A DNA stretch of 64,000 bases from Bacteroidota bacterium (GCA_029558435.1 JAKQEZ010000252.1:1-64000), one strand, 5' to 3'; numbered from the stretch's first letter, positions 8,895 through 18,700 are shown. The notes: a model not told the origin generated them from the letters alone. Translations and numbers: made by a program.

Positions 8895-11030
8895 ATGAAA
8901 AAAATTTACATCGGATTAACTACGTTGTTGTTCTCATCACTTGCGATGGGGCAATCGTTTAATCCACAAAATGCACGTCAAGGTGAAAGTGTGGAGTACT
9001 GTCACCAACATAAATTGTTGAATGAGTACAAGACATCCAATCCTGAATTGTACAATACAATCATGCAAGGTCAAGCTGAATTAAATGCAGCGTTGAAAAA
9101 TTATCAGCCTGAAAAAGATGATCAGGTCTATACTATTCCAGTTGTTTTTCATATTATCCATAATGGAGGAACTGAAAATATTTCGGATGAACAAATTTAT
9201 GATCAAGTTGCTATTTTGAATAGAGATTACCGTAGATTGAACGCTGATGCAAATAATGTAAATGCAAATTTTACGGGAATGCCAGCAGATGTGAGTATTG
9301 AGTTTAAGTTAGCTACAATTGCTCCTAATGGTACTTGTTTTAAAGGGATTACAAGAACAGTTTCTTCTTTAACTGTTGATCCAGGAGGTTACAATGGAGG
9401 TGCTCAACAATTGAATGCTATTTTTGCTGGAAATGATGTTTATCAAGGTACATGGCCACATAATAAATATTTGAACGTAGTTGTAGCAAAAGATATTGGA
9501 GGTGCTGCAGGTTACACCATGTATCCAAATAATGGGGGAACATCTTTAAATTCTATTTTTATTTTAAGTACTTATGTTGGTAGCATTGGAACAGGGAATG
9601 CTTCAACAAGTAGAGCTTTAACACACGAAGTTGGTCACTGGTTAAATTTATCGCATGTTTGGGGTGATAACAACAATCCTGGCGAAGCTTGTGGTGACGA
9701 CCAAGTAAGTGACACACCTATTACAAAAGGTTTTACTTTTTGCCCGTCAGAAGCAAATGCTAAAGTTTGTAATGCTAGTATTGTAGAGAATTACGAAAAT
9801 TATATGGATTATTCGTATTGTTCTAAAATGTTTACTCCTGGACAAGTAACAAGAATGCGTGCAGCAATTGTAGGTTCAACTGGAGGTAGAAATAACATTT
9901 GGACAACAGCCAATTTGAACGCAGTGGGGGCAGTTGCAAACCCACCTTTGTGTAAAGCAGATTTTTCGGCAGATAAGAGAGTGGTTTGTGTTGGACAAAC
10001 TGTTAATTTTACAGATATGAGCTACAATTTACCAGTAGCTAGCTGGAGTTGGCAATTTCAAGGAGGAACACCTGCAACATCTACAGATCAAAATCCTTCT
10101 GTAGTTTACAATACACCTGGTGTATATAACGTAACGTTAACTGCAACAAGAGGTGGAAGTAACCCATCAGAAACTAAAACAGGATATATTGTTGTAATGC
10201 AACCGGGTTCTGCTTTGCCATATTTTGAAGGTTTTGAAGGATATACAAACATTGCACAAGCAACTACGCAAGGAAAATTGTTTATTGAAAATCTAGGTAA
10301 TAACGCTGGCTTTGATATCACAACAACAGCAGCAAGTTCAGGTAGTAAGTCTATCAAATTAAACAACTTCTCACAAACAGGCTCAAATGTAGATGAATTG
10401 ATTTCAAATGCAATTGATTTGTCAAATGGTTCAATCAACAATGTAACATTCTCTTTCAAATATGCATACCGTAAAAAAGCAGCAAATAACATTGAATACT
10501 TAAAAGTGTATTTCTCAGGAGATTGTGGAGAAACTTGGTCGTTGAGAAAACCAATGAGCTCCAGTTCAATGTCAACGGCAACTTCTTCTTCAGCTTGGAC
10601 ACCAACCGCAGCAGATTGGAAGGAAACAACGATTGAGTTTAATAGTATTGCTTACAACCAATTCTTAACTCCAAATTTCCGTTACCGTTTTGTTTTTGAA
10701 GGTAATGGTGGAAATAATATTTATTTGGACGATATTAACATCACGCTTAACAATGCAAGTGTTGAAAGTCAAGATGCTTTGAGTAACATTGCTTTGTATC
10801 CGAATCCAAATGATGGAGAAGTTAACTTGACGTTTGGATTAAATACAGCTCAAAAAGTTACAGTTAAAGTCTTGGATATTTCTGGAAAAGAATTGAAATC
10901 TACTATTTTGAATGGAAATGCTGGAGAAAATCAAATTAAATTGGATAACTCTGAATTTTCTGCAGGAATGTATTTTGTAAACTTAAGTACAGAAACAACA
11001 AATAAAACTTTGCAGTTCATTAAAAAATAA
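8895..11030 (+). CDS. Secreted M43-family metalloprotease with PKD domain and T9SS sorting tail
   Basis: I choose ATG 8895 (711 residues), because it opens a normal signal peptide (MKKIYIGLTTLLFSSLAMGQ); an in-frame start exists 12 codons earlier. Residues about 75-345 are a pappalysin-like (M43) zinc protease. The motif HEVGHWLNLSH (His244, Glu245, His248, His254) binds zinc, and the downstream Met-turn is in ENYMDYSYC. A PKD domain follows at about 355-435, then a jelly-roll-like adhesive region. The last 75 residues form the T9SS C-terminal sorting domain (YPNPNDGEV...AGMYFVNL). It is expected to be exported through T9SS and act extracellularly. A terminator follows at once. Confidence 0.92.
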   Translation: MKKIYIGLTTLLFSSLAMGQSFNPQNARQGESVEYCHQHKLLNEYKTSNPELYNTIMQGQAELNAALKNYQPEKDDQVYTIPVVFHIIHNGGTENISDEQIYDQVAILNRDYRRLNADANNVNANFTGMPADVSIEFKLATIAPNGTCFKGITRTVSSLTVDPGGYNGGAQQLNAIFAGNDVYQGTWPHNKYLNVVVAKDIGGAAGYTMYPNNGGTSLNSIFILSTYVGSIGTGNASTSRALTHEVGHWLNLSHVWGDNNNPGEACGDDQVSDTPITKGFTFCPSEANAKVCNASIVENYENYMDYSYCSKMFTPGQVTRMRAAIVGSTGGRNNIWTTANLNAVGAVANPPLCKADFSADKRVVCVGQTVNFTDMSYNLPVASWSWQFQGGTPATSTDQNPSVVYNTPGVYNVTLTATRGGSNPSETKTGYIVVMQPGSALPYFEGFEGYTNIAQATTQGKLFIENLGNNAGFDITTTAASSGSKSIKLNNFSQTGSNVDELISNAIDLSNGSINNVTFSFKYAYRKKAANNIEYLKVYFSGDCGETWSLRKPMSSSSMSTATSSSAWTPTAADWKETTIEFNSIAYNQFLTPNFRYRFVFEGNGGNNIYLDDINITLNNASVESQDALSNIALYPNPNDGEVNLTFGLNTAQKVTVKVLDISGKELKSTILNGNAGENQIKLDNSEFSAGMYFVNLSTETTNKTLQFIKK

Positions 11031-11049
11031 ATAATTCAAGTATATTTAG

Positions 11050-11079
11050 AGTCCGTTTCAATAGAGGCGGACTTTTTTA
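11050..11079 (+). terminator. Intrinsic terminator after the M43 protease
   Basis: AGTCCG (11050-11055) pairs with CGGACT (11068-11073) and is followed by a T run. It separates the protease gene from kynU. Confidence 0.75.
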
Positions 11080-11095
11080 TTTTCAAAAAAAAACG

Positions 11096-12367
11096 ATGGA
11101 AAACACACTAGCATACGCACAACAATGCGATAAAAACGATGCATTGGCAACTTTTAGAAATCAATTTTTGTTTCCAACTTTTCACGATAAAGAGGTGAAA
11201 TATTTTACCGGGAACTCTTTGGGGTTACAACCAAAAGCAACACGCGAATACATTCAAACCGAGTTGGATACTTGGGCAAAATATGGTGTTGAAGGACATT
11301 TTATGGGAAAAAACCCATGGTTTTCCTACCACGAATTATTAACCGAAAAAACAGCCAAAATTGTTGGTGCTTTGCCATCCGAAGTTGTTGTAACGCACTC
11401 ATTGACAACTAATTTGCATTTATTGATGGTTTCTTTTTTTCAACCTAAAGGAAAAAGAACTAAAATTTTGTGCGAAGCCAAATCGTTTCCAAGTGATCGT
11501 TATGCGTTGGAATCGCAATTGCAATTTCACGGACTTTCGGTGGATGAACATTTAATTGAAGTAGCCCCTCGAGTTGGAGAACATTTAATTCGTGAAGAAG
11601 ATATTTTAACAGCCATTTACGATAACAGCGATGAAATTGCTCTCATCATGATTGGTGGCGTTAACTATTACACGGGGCAGTTATTTGACATGGAAAAAAT
11701 CACGGCTGCGGGGCATTCCATCGGAGCCATTGTTGGTTGGGATTTGGCACATGCTGCGGGCAACATCAACTTGAAATTGCACGAATGGAACGTGGATTTT
11801 GCAGCATGGTGTGGTTACAAATATTTGAATTCATCGCCGGGCGGTGTTTCGGGTTTGTTTGTGCACCAACGCCATGAATACAAGCCAGAATTGCCACGTT
11901 TTGCAGGGTGGTGGGGATATGACAAAGCAACACGTTTTCAGATGGAACCAGGTTTCAACCCAATCAAAGGAGCTGAAGGTTGGCAATTGAGCAATGCTCC
12001 AGTTTTGGGAATGGCAGCACACTTAGCGTCATTGGATATTTTTGATCAAGCTGGAATGGAAGCCATTGGAAAGAAACGCGATGAAATGACGGCTTTCTTA
12101 GAATTTGTAATCAACGATGTATCGGAGCGCAATAAGGAAAAAGTTACGTTTGAAATCATTACGCCAAGTTCACCAAAAGAACGTGGTGCACAGTTATCTA
12201 TTTTAGTTCATGGCAAAGGAAAAGCGTTGTTTGATGCCCTTTCAGAACAAGGTGTAGTTGCCGATTGGCGCGAACCCAACGTGATTCGTATTGCGCCAGC
12301 GCCATTGTATAACTCGTTTGAAGATTGCTATTGGTTTGGCGTGTTTTTAGAAAAAGCCATCAATTAA
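11096..12367 (+). CDS. kynU: Kynureninase
   Basis: This 423-residue protein has full family length. It shows the kynureninase N-terminus (FTGNSLGLQPKATREYI), the substrate/PLP loop VEGHFMGKNPWFSYHE, and the PLP-binding lysine in WCGYKYLNSSPG (about Lys242). The C-terminal GWWGYDKATRFQMEP is family specific. It hydrolyses kynurenine to anthranilate, or 3-hydroxykynurenine to 3-hydroxyanthranilate, plus alanine. No other kynurenine-pathway gene is adjacent. It begins 16 bp after the terminator T run, so its promoter must overlap that hairpin, or it is read through from upstream. Confidence 0.93.
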   Translation: MENTLAYAQQCDKNDALATFRNQFLFPTFHDKEVKYFTGNSLGLQPKATREYIQTELDTWAKYGVEGHFMGKNPWFSYHELLTEKTAKIVGALPSEVVVTHSLTTNLHLLMVSFFQPKGKRTKILCEAKSFPSDRYALESQLQFHGLSVDEHLIEVAPRVGEHLIREEDILTAIYDNSDEIALIMIGGVNYYTGQLFDMEKITAAGHSIGAIVGWDLAHAAGNINLKLHEWNVDFAAWCGYKYLNSSPGGVSGLFVHQRHEYKPELPRFAGWWGYDKATRFQMEPGFNPIKGAEGWQLSNAPVLGMAAHLASLDIFDQAGMEAIGKKRDEMTAFLEFVINDVSERNKEKVTFEIITPSSPKERGAQLSILVHGKGKALFDALSEQGVVADWREPNVIRIAPAPLYNSFEDCYWFGVFLEKAIN

Positions 12368-12401
12368 CATTCTGGTGTGTAAATTACACTAAAATCAATT
12401 G

Positions 12402-12430
12402 TTTGTGCGTTTAACTTTTGAGTAATTTCG
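12402..12430 (+). promoter_or_regulatory. Promoter of ftsK
   Basis: TTTG at 12402-12405 and TAATTTCG at 12423-12430 are spaced by 17 bp. The -7 box has one mismatch to TAnnTTTG. Predicted start is near 12435, with a leader of about 13 nt. Confidence 0.55.
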
Positions 12431-12447
12431 TAGAATAGAGGAAATAA

Positions 12448-14970
12448 ATGGCAGAAGAAAACGAAATAAAAGTTAAAGTCACTAAAAAAGAAGAGCAAGA
12501 AACAAAAAAAGGTGCTGCAACTGCTTCCAAAAAAGAGGCTAAATCGAGCGTGAAAAGTAAAATTAATGTCCAAAAAATTAAAACAGTTTTTGGCGTTTTA
12601 CTGGCGTTGCTTTCTGTTTATTTGTTTTTGGCGTTTGTTTCTTATTTGTTTAACTGGCAAGAAGATCAAGACAGAGTTGTAAATAAAGGACTTTTTGAGT
12701 TTTTATTTGACCAAGATGAAGAACCTGTGGCTAACTGGTTAGGGAAGTTTGGAGCATGGGCGTCGCATCTTTTTATGTACCGTTGGTTTGGAATTTCTTC
12801 TTTTGGCTTTTGCTTGTTGTTTTTCATTTCAGGCTTTAAAATAGCACTCAATATTCGCGTTTTACCAATTTTAAAAACGTATGGAATTACCCTTGTATTC
12901 ATCGTTTGGTCGTCTATTTTTCTTGGTTTTTTTGCCAATGGGGTTAATTATTTAGGTGGTGCCTTTGGATACCAAATAAACCAATGGTTAGCATTAACAC
13001 TTGGAAGTTTTGGTAGTTTTATCCTTATTTTAGCCTTGTTATACATCGCCATGATTTCGGTTTTAAACACCGATATTTTTAAATTATTAGCACTTTTTAA
13101 ACGCAAGGAAAGTGATGAAGAAGCAGATGAAGAGCCAATAGTTGCTTCAACTCCAACCGATTTTTTGGATATCAATGCAATTAACACCATCCACGAAAAT
13201 CAAATCAAGGAAGATAAAATTTCGCAAGCTGTTCATTTTGATGAAGAAGAAGATGATGCTGATTTAACCGATGATGAAATTGACGAAGGTTTTGAAGTGA
13301 AATTTGCACAACCAGAAGCCGTTACTCCACCACCACCGCCGCCAGTTACACCAACAAAAGTTGAAATAGAGGGCGACGATGATTTTTCAGTAGATGTGGC
13401 ACCAGAAGAAGAATCCATTGCCGAAGATCAGTTGGATAAATTGCGTCAAGAATTTGGAGAATACGATCCAACCCTTGATTTATCGAGCTATGTGTTGCCA
13501 CCAATTGAATTGTTGAACGACTATGGTGGAAAAGGAATTTCAGTTAACAAAACAGAATTAGAAGATAACAAAAACCGCATTGTTGAAACTCTTGCCAACT
13601 ATAAAATTGATATTGATAAAATCAAAGCAACAGTAGGTCCAACCGTTACATTGTACGAAATTGTACCTGCTCCGGGTGTGCGTATTTCTAAAATTAAAAA
13701 CTTAGAAGACGACATTGCCTTGAGTTTATCTGCACTTGGTATTCGTATCATTGCGCCTATTCCTGGAAAGGGAACTATTGGTATAGAAGTTCCTAATAGC
13801 AATCCCGATATGGTGAGCATGCGCGCATTGATTGCATCTGAAAAATTCCAAAACATGGATGCCGAATTGCCGGTAGTTGTTGGAAAAACCATTACCAATG
13901 AAACATTTACGTTTGACCTTACCAAAACTCCACACTTGTTGGTGGCTGGTGCTACGGGGCAAGGTAAATCGGTTGGATTGAACGCCATTTTAGTGTCGTT
14001 GCTTTACAAAAAACATCCAGCTCAAGTGAAATTTGTGTTGGTGGATCCTAAAAAAGTAGAATTAACGCTTTACAATAAAATTGAACGCCATTTCTTGGCA
14101 AAACTTCCTGGCGAAGGCGATGCAATTATTACCGATACTTCCAAAGTTGTCAATACGCTCAATTCGTTGTGTATTGAAATGGATGCGCGTTATGAATTGC
14201 TCAAAGATGCACAATGTAGAACCATCAAAGAATACAACGCTAAGTTTATCCAACGCCGTTTGAATCCAGAAAATGGTCACCGTTACTTACCTTACATTGT
14301 GGTGCTTATTGACGAGTTTGCCGACTTGATTATGACGGCAGGCAAGGAAGTAGAACATCCAATTGCTCGTATTGCTCAATTGGCTCGTGCGATTGGTATT
14401 CACTTAATTGTGGCAACGCAACGTCCATCGGTGAATGTCATCACGGGTATGATTAAAGCCAACTTCCCAGCTCGAATTGCATTTAGAGTATTGTCTAAAA
14501 TTGACTCCCGCACCATTTTAGATGCTTCGGGTGCCGACCAGTTGATTGGTCGTGGAGATATGTTGATTTCTATGGGTTCTGACTTAGTGCGTTTGCAATG
14601 TGGATTTGTGGATACGCCAGAAGTTGAAAAAATATGTGATTTTATTGGTGAACAACGTGCCTATCCAGAAGCCATGCTCTTGCCAGAATATACAGGTGAA
14701 GGTGGTGATGGACAAGGTGGCGATTTTGATTCGGATGAATTGGATGCTCTTTTTGCTGATGCTGCACGCATTGTTGTTTCCACTCAACAAGGTTCGGCAA
14801 GTATGCTGCAACGTAAGTTAAAATTAGGCTACAACCGTGCAGGACGATTGGTGGATCAATTGGAAGGAATGGGCATCATTGGTCCTTTCCAAGGGAGCAA
14901 AGCTCGTGAAGTATTGTACACCGACTTAGTTGCGTTAGAAGAATATTTAGCAAGCAAAGGTTTGGTTTAA
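12448..14970 (+). CDS. ftsK: DNA translocase FtsK
   Basis: This 840-residue protein has four predicted membrane segments between residues about 45 and 210. An acidic, proline-containing linker follows (about 225-330, including a run of five to six prolines). The motor comes next: an alpha domain, then the RecA-like ATPase with Walker A GATGQGKS (501-508) and Walker B VVLIDEFADL. The C-terminus is the winged-helix gamma domain (about 770-835, LKLGYNRAGRLVDQLEGMG), which reads polar KOPS-type sequences. FtsK pumps chromosome ends across the division septum and activates dimer resolution. The linker is short compared with E. coli FtsK. Its stop codon abuts the next start. Confidence 0.96.
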   Translation: MAEENEIKVKVTKKEEQETKKGAATASKKEAKSSVKSKINVQKIKTVFGVLLALLSVYLFLAFVSYLFNWQEDQDRVVNKGLFEFLFDQDEEPVANWLGKFGAWASHLFMYRWFGISSFGFCLLFFISGFKIALNIRVLPILKTYGITLVFIVWSSIFLGFFANGVNYLGGAFGYQINQWLALTLGSFGSFILILALLYIAMISVLNTDIFKLLALFKRKESDEEADEEPIVASTPTDFLDINAINTIHENQIKEDKISQAVHFDEEEDDADLTDDEIDEGFEVKFAQPEAVTPPPPPPVTPTKVEIEGDDDFSVDVAPEEESIAEDQLDKLRQEFGEYDPTLDLSSYVLPPIELLNDYGGKGISVNKTELEDNKNRIVETLANYKIDIDKIKATVGPTVTLYEIVPAPGVRISKIKNLEDDIALSLSALGIRIIAPIPGKGTIGIEVPNSNPDMVSMRALIASEKFQNMDAELPVVVGKTITNETFTFDLTKTPHLLVAGATGQGKSVGLNAILVSLLYKKHPAQVKFVLVDPKKVELTLYNKIERHFLAKLPGEGDAIITDTSKVVNTLNSLCIEMDARYELLKDAQCRTIKEYNAKFIQRRLNPENGHRYLPYIVVLIDEFADLIMTAGKEVEHPIARIAQLARAIGIHLIVATQRPSVNVITGMIKANFPARIAFRVLSKIDSRTILDASGADQLIGRGDMLISMGSDLVRLQCGFVDTPEVEKICDFIGEQRAYPEAMLLPEYTGEGGDGQGGDFDSDELDALFADAARIVVSTQQGSASMLQRKLKLGYNRAGRLVDQLEGMGIIGPFQGSKAREVLYTDLVALEEYLASKGLV

Positions 14971-15915
14971 ATGAACGTGTTAAAATTGGATAGTTTTGTG
15001 CTTGCCATCATTGCAAGTGTAGTTTTAGCCTATTTTTTCCCGTTTTTAGCACATGCATTACCCTTAGACACCATTAGTAGCGTTGGTATTTCGTTGATTT
15101 TTTTCTTTTATGGCCTAAAATTATCGCCCGAAAAAATAAAGGCAGGTTTGGCTAATTGGAAATTACACGTGGTGGTGCAACTCTCCACTTTTGTATTGTA
15201 TCCGCTTTTGGTGGTGGCGTTCTATCCTTTGTTTAAAGGAACTTCGCACGAAATTATGTGGTTTGCATTTTTGTTTTTAGCCGCTTTGCCCTCCACCGTA
15301 TCCTCGTCGGTGGTAATGACTTCGTTGGCAAAAGGAAACGTGCCAGCTGCCATTTTTAACGCTAGTATTTCTGGTTTAATTGGTATTTTGGTTACTCCAC
15401 TTTGGGTAGGATTGTTCTTAAAAACAACTTCAACACAGTTTGACATGAGTGCCATTTACCTCAAATTGTTGTTAGAAATTGTGGTGCCTGTGAGCCTTGG
15501 ATTACTATTGCAACGTTTTTGGGGAGCATTTGCACAACAACATTTACGTGCCATCACTTTGTTTGATAAATCGGTAATTTTGCTGATTGTTTACAAAAGT
15601 TTTGTAGCATCGTTTGAAGAAAATGTTTTTTCGACAGTTAGCTGGACCACATTTGTACTCGTTACACTAGTTGTTATTCTTTCCTTCTTTTTGGTGTATG
15701 GATTGATTGGATTGATTTCCAAACTCTTGCATTTTAATCGAGAAGATACGATTGTTGCGCAATTTTGTGGAACAAAAAAATCATTGGTGCACGGAACGGT
15801 TTTTTCTAAAGTATTGTTTCCAAGCACCTTTCCAGTTGGTATTATTTTACTGCCACTCATGCTTTTTCACGCCATTCAATTGCTGGTGGTGAGTATTATT
15901 GCAACAAGGAAATAA
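14971..15915 (+). CDS. Bile acid:sodium symporter-family transporter (SBF-like)
   Basis: This 314-residue hydrophobic protein has about ten membrane segments and belongs to the SBF-like family (YfeH-like). Conserved patches include SLIFFFYGLKLSPEK, LPSTVSSSVVMTSLAKGN and the late FCGTKKSLVHGT. Family members are sodium-coupled organic-anion carriers; true bile acid transport is not implied in this lineage. The ATG follows the ftsK stop codon with no gap, so it is co-transcribed with and probably translationally coupled to ftsK. I see no functional reason for the pairing. Confidence 0.85.
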   Translation: MNVLKLDSFVLAIIASVVLAYFFPFLAHALPLDTISSVGISLIFFFYGLKLSPEKIKAGLANWKLHVVVQLSTFVLYPLLVVAFYPLFKGTSHEIMWFAFLFLAALPSTVSSSVVMTSLAKGNVPAAIFNASISGLIGILVTPLWVGLFLKTTSTQFDMSAIYLKLLLEIVVPVSLGLLLQRFWGAFAQQHLRAITLFDKSVILLIVYKSFVASFEENVFSTVSWTTFVLVTLVVILSFFLVYGLIGLISKLLHFNREDTIVAQFCGTKKSLVHGTVFSKVLFPSTFPVGIILLPLMLFHAIQLLVVSIIATRK

Positions 15916-15953
15916 ACATCAAAGCAAATTCTATTTTTGGTTGCGCAAAATTA

Positions 15954-15990
15954 TTACACGTATATTATTCAATGAAAATTATACGTATAA
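15954..15990. promoter_or_regulatory. Paired palindromic operator for the DUF6364/PIN operon
   Basis: TTATACGTATAA at 15979-15990 is a perfect 12-bp palindrome. A second copy with two mismatches (TTACACGTATAT) lies at 15954-15965, with centres 25 bp apart. The perfect copy covers the place where the -33 element should be for the -7 box at 16004. This layout is typical of autorepression by a dimeric antitoxin; the binding protein is inferred. Confidence 0.6.
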
Positions 15991-16003
15991 CAATAAGATT
16001 TTG

Positions 16004-16011
16004 TATTTTTG
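16004..16011 (+). promoter_or_regulatory. -7 promoter box (TATTTTTG) of the toxin-antitoxin operon
   Basis: It matches TAnnTTTG perfectly and lies 17 bp before the ATG at 16029. The predicted transcript starts near 16016. That excludes the longer frame starting at 15972, which would lie upstream of the promoter box. Confidence 0.65.
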
Positions 16012-16028
16012 ATATAAAATTAGTCAGC

Positions 16029-16283
16029 ATGAACACCAAACTTACATTAACCATTGACCAATCCATCATTGAGAAGGCTAAAAAATATGCACGAAAAAAA
16101 GAGCGTAGTCTTTCTGATTTGATTGAAAATTACTTGAAAGCTTTAACAAATGATGATAGCTCGCAAACAGAGCAAGAACTATCGCCTACCTTAAAATCGT
16201 TAAAGGGTTCGTTTAAAGAGCCAAAGAATTTTGATTACAAAAAAGAGCTTACAGACCGTTTATCCAAAAAATATTTAGAATGA
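16029..16283 (+). CDS. DUF6364-type antitoxin
   Basis: This is an 84-residue protein using ATG 16029, which follows the promoter. The sequence MNTKLTLTIDQSIIEKAKKY begins a ribbon-helix-helix-like DNA-binding fold (beta strand then two helices, ending near SLSDLIENYLKAL), as in DUF6364 antitoxins. The C-terminal 40 residues are polar and likely wrap the toxin. Its TGA stop overlaps the ATG of the PIN gene, so the two are translated as a coupled pair. In such systems the antitoxin neutralises the toxin and represses its own promoter. Confidence 0.85.
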   Translation: MNTKLTLTIDQSIIEKAKKYARKKERSLSDLIENYLKALTNDDSSQTEQELSPTLKSLKGSFKEPKNFDYKKELTDRLSKKYLE

Positions 16284-16699
16284 CCAAAGTACTAATTGAC
16301 ACCGATGTTATTTTAGATTTTTTGTTTGATAGAAAACCCTATTCTGACAATGCCACCAAAATATTGGCTTTGTGCGAAAGTGGTGCAATCAATGGTTTTG
16401 TAACGTCAATAATGCTGAGCAACATTTATTATTTACTTCGTAAAACTGCAAGTCACGTTAAGGTAATTGAAAGTTTAAAAATGCTTCTACAATTTTTAGA
16501 AGTGCAAACCACCGACAAAAAAGCGGTATTAGCTGCTTTGAAATCGGATTTTAAAGATTTTGAAGATGCACTCCAATATTTCTCAGCCCAACAAGACTCC
16601 GAGATTAGTGTGATAATCACCAGAAATGTAAAAGACTACAAAACGAGTAAATTAGCCATTATGCCACCAGAAATTTACTTGAAAAGTAGTGCGAGATAG
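16280..16699 (+). CDS. PIN-domain toxin (VapC-like ribonuclease)
   Basis: This 139-residue protein starts with VLIDTDVILDFLFDRKPY, the first acidic motif of PIN nucleases. Further acidic residues are a conserved glutamate-containing region mid-protein and DFEDALQYFSA, which holds the second catalytic Asp/Glu cluster, followed by IITRNVKDY. PIN toxins cut RNA with a magnesium-dependent acidic site. It overlaps the antitoxin gene by 4 nt. All recognisable catalytic acids appear present, so I regard the module as intact. Confidence 0.87.
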   Translation: MTKVLIDTDVILDFLFDRKPYSDNATKILALCESGAINGFVTSIMLSNIYYLLRKTASHVKVIESLKMLLQFLEVQTTDKKAVLAALKSDFKDFEDALQYFSAQQDSEISVIITRNVKDYKTSKLAIMPPEIYLKSSAR

Positions 16700-16728
16700 A
16701 TTTGTAATTGTTAATAATTGAAACAAAA

Positions 16729-18669
16729 CTACAATCCCATCAATTCTTCAGAAGCGGCCTCCCATGCCTGCATTTGCTCGTCTAGTTGCGATTTTAATTG
16801 TGCATAATCGGCAAGGATTTTTTGTGCTTTTGCTTCGTCAGTGTAGTCCAAATCGGCCATTACAACATCCATCTCTGCAATTTTAGCTTCCAAACGTTCT
16901 ATTTCTTTTTCTGCAAAATTGATTTTATTGCTCAACGCATTTTTTTGTTTTTTGAGCTCTTTTTGTTGTTCTCTGTCCAACTCAGTATTAACTGGTGTTT
17001 CCACCTTCACCGCTGGTTCTTCTTTCTTTGCTGGTTTTTTCAAACTATCTTTTGCATTGGCCAAATTCATTTTTCGTTCCAAGAATTCTTTAACGCCGAA
17101 GTGGTGAATTTTCAATGTTTTATCTTCAATGTCCCAAATTCTATTGGTCAAATCGTCCAAAAATTCACGGTCGTGCGACACCACAATAAATGTACCTTCG
17201 TAGTTTTTAAGTGCTTGTTTTAAAACTTCCTTGCTTTGAATATCCAAATGGTTGGTAGGCTCATCGAGAATAAGGAAATTGGATGGACTTAAAAGCAACT
17301 GACACAAGGCCAAGCGCGTTCTTTCGCCTCCCGATAAAACGCCCACTTGTTTCTCCACATCATCGCCACTAAAAAGAAAAGTTCCTAAAATAGTGCGTAA
17401 GTTTTTGCGAATTTCACCTTCGGCAACATCGTCCACCGTTTGAAAAACTGTTTTTGTTTTATCGAGCATTTCTGCTTGATTTTGAGCAAAATAGGTGATA
17501 TTTACATTGTGGCCATAGTTAACGGTTCCTTCACCATCTAATTGTCCCATGATGCGTTTTAACAAGGTGGATTTACCCACACCGTTAGGTCCCAATAAGG
17601 CAATTTTTTCACCTCTACCCACAGTTAGGTTGATGTCTTTGAACAATAGTTTTTGGTCAAAAGTCTTCCCCATATCAATCATTTCCAACACCCATTTTCC
17701 AGGTTGAACGCTCAATGGGAAAGTTACGTGCATTTTGGTAACATTGTCATTGTCCACCTCTATGCGTTCGGTTTTTTCCAATTTTTTGATAAGCGATTGC
17801 GCAAAAGCGGCTTTATTGGCCTTTGCACGGTATTTATCAATCAATTCTTGTGTTTGCTTAATTTCTTTATCTTGCTGTTTTTTAGCAGCGTTCATGCGTT
17901 CAATTTCCTCGGCACGCACTTGTTTGTATTTGGTGTAGGGATATGGAAAATCGAGCACTCTACCGTTGTTGATTTCCAAAGTACGTTTGGTTACATTGTC
18001 CAAAAATAAACGGTCGTGCGAGATTACAATTACAGCGCCTTCAAACGTTTTTAAGTAATTTTCCAACCAAGCAATGGAAATAATATCCAAGTGGTTGGTA
18101 GGCTCATCCAGCAAAATAACATCGGGGTTGTTGACCAATATTTTCGCCAATTCGGCACGCATTTTCCAACCTCCAGAAAAAGTGTTGAGCGAACGAGAAA
18201 ATTCTTCCTCCTCAAAACCAAGTCCTTTTAAAGTATTGGCAATTTTTTCTTCCCACGCATAACCATCAATGATGTTAAATTCATGGTTGCACTCGTTCAA
18301 ACGATCCAGCAATCCCAAATAACTGTCTGATTCATAATCGGTTCTTGATACCAATTGATGATTGATATCGTCTAATTCATTGCGCAGCTTTGTTAACTTC
18401 TCGTTGGAATTATTCAAATATTCAAAAACAGATTGAGTGGTATCAATCACAATGTCTTGCGTCAAAAATCCGATGGTGCAATCTTTTGGTTTGTGAATTT
18501 TACCCTCAGATGGTTGTATCATTCCTGATAAAATACGCAACATTGTCGATTTTCCGGCACCATTTTTACCCACCAAACCAACTTTATCGTTTTTATTGAT
18601 TTGTAAACCAATATTTTGAAAAAGATAACCTTGTGGTAAATGCAATCCTAGATTTTCGAAATTAATCAT
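16729..18669 (-). CDS. ABC-F family ATPase (ribosome-associated)
   Basis: This 646-residue soluble protein has two ABC ATPase domains and no membrane segment. The first Walker A is GKNGAGKST (about 35-43) and the second GPNGVGKST (about 358-366). The signature motifs are FSGGWKMR and LSGGERTR, and both Walker B motifs end in LLDEPTNHLD or LILDEPTNHLD. Between them is the charged helical P-site tRNA interaction linker. A C-terminal coiled coil (about 565-640) resembles Uup-type proteins. ABC-F proteins bind the ribosomal E site and relieve stalling or confer antibiotic resistance. It faces the PIN toxin gene convergently. Confidence 0.92.
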   Translation of the reverse strand: MINFENLGLHLPQGYLFQNIGLQINKNDKVGLVGKNGAGKSTMLRILSGMIQPSEGKIHKPKDCTIGFLTQDIVIDTTQSVFEYLNNSNEKLTKLRNELDDINHQLVSRTDYESDSYLGLLDRLNECNHEFNIIDGYAWEEKIANTLKGLGFEEEEFSRSLNTFSGGWKMRAELAKILVNNPDVILLDEPTNHLDIISIAWLENYLKTFEGAVIVISHDRLFLDNVTKRTLEINNGRVLDFPYPYTKYKQVRAEEIERMNAAKKQQDKEIKQTQELIDKYRAKANKAAFAQSLIKKLEKTERIEVDNDNVTKMHVTFPLSVQPGKWVLEMIDMGKTFDQKLLFKDINLTVGRGEKIALLGPNGVGKSTLLKRIMGQLDGEGTVNYGHNVNITYFAQNQAEMLDKTKTVFQTVDDVAEGEIRKNLRTILGTFLFSGDDVEKQVGVLSGGERTRLALCQLLLSPSNFLILDEPTNHLDIQSKEVLKQALKNYEGTFIVVSHDREFLDDLTNRIWDIEDKTLKIHHFGVKEFLERKMNLANAKDSLKKPAKKEEPAVKVETPVNTELDREQQKELKKQKNALSNKINFAEKEIERLEAKIAEMDVVMADLDYTDEAKAQKILADYAQLKSQLDEQMQAWEAASEELMGL

Positions 18670-18700
18670 TGTAAATTGTTCTGTTTTTTGAAATAAAGCG

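Noticed and set aside
13599..13988. Antisense open frame within ftsK
   Set aside because: Shadow of the ftsK coding sequence; no independent motif, promoter or start context. The same applies to the antisense frames in thrS, the ABC-F gene and the M43 protease.
16280..16699. PIN toxin gene as a degraded remnant
   Set aside because: The frame is intact, coupled to the antitoxin, and the acidic motifs are visible, so I call it a live module.
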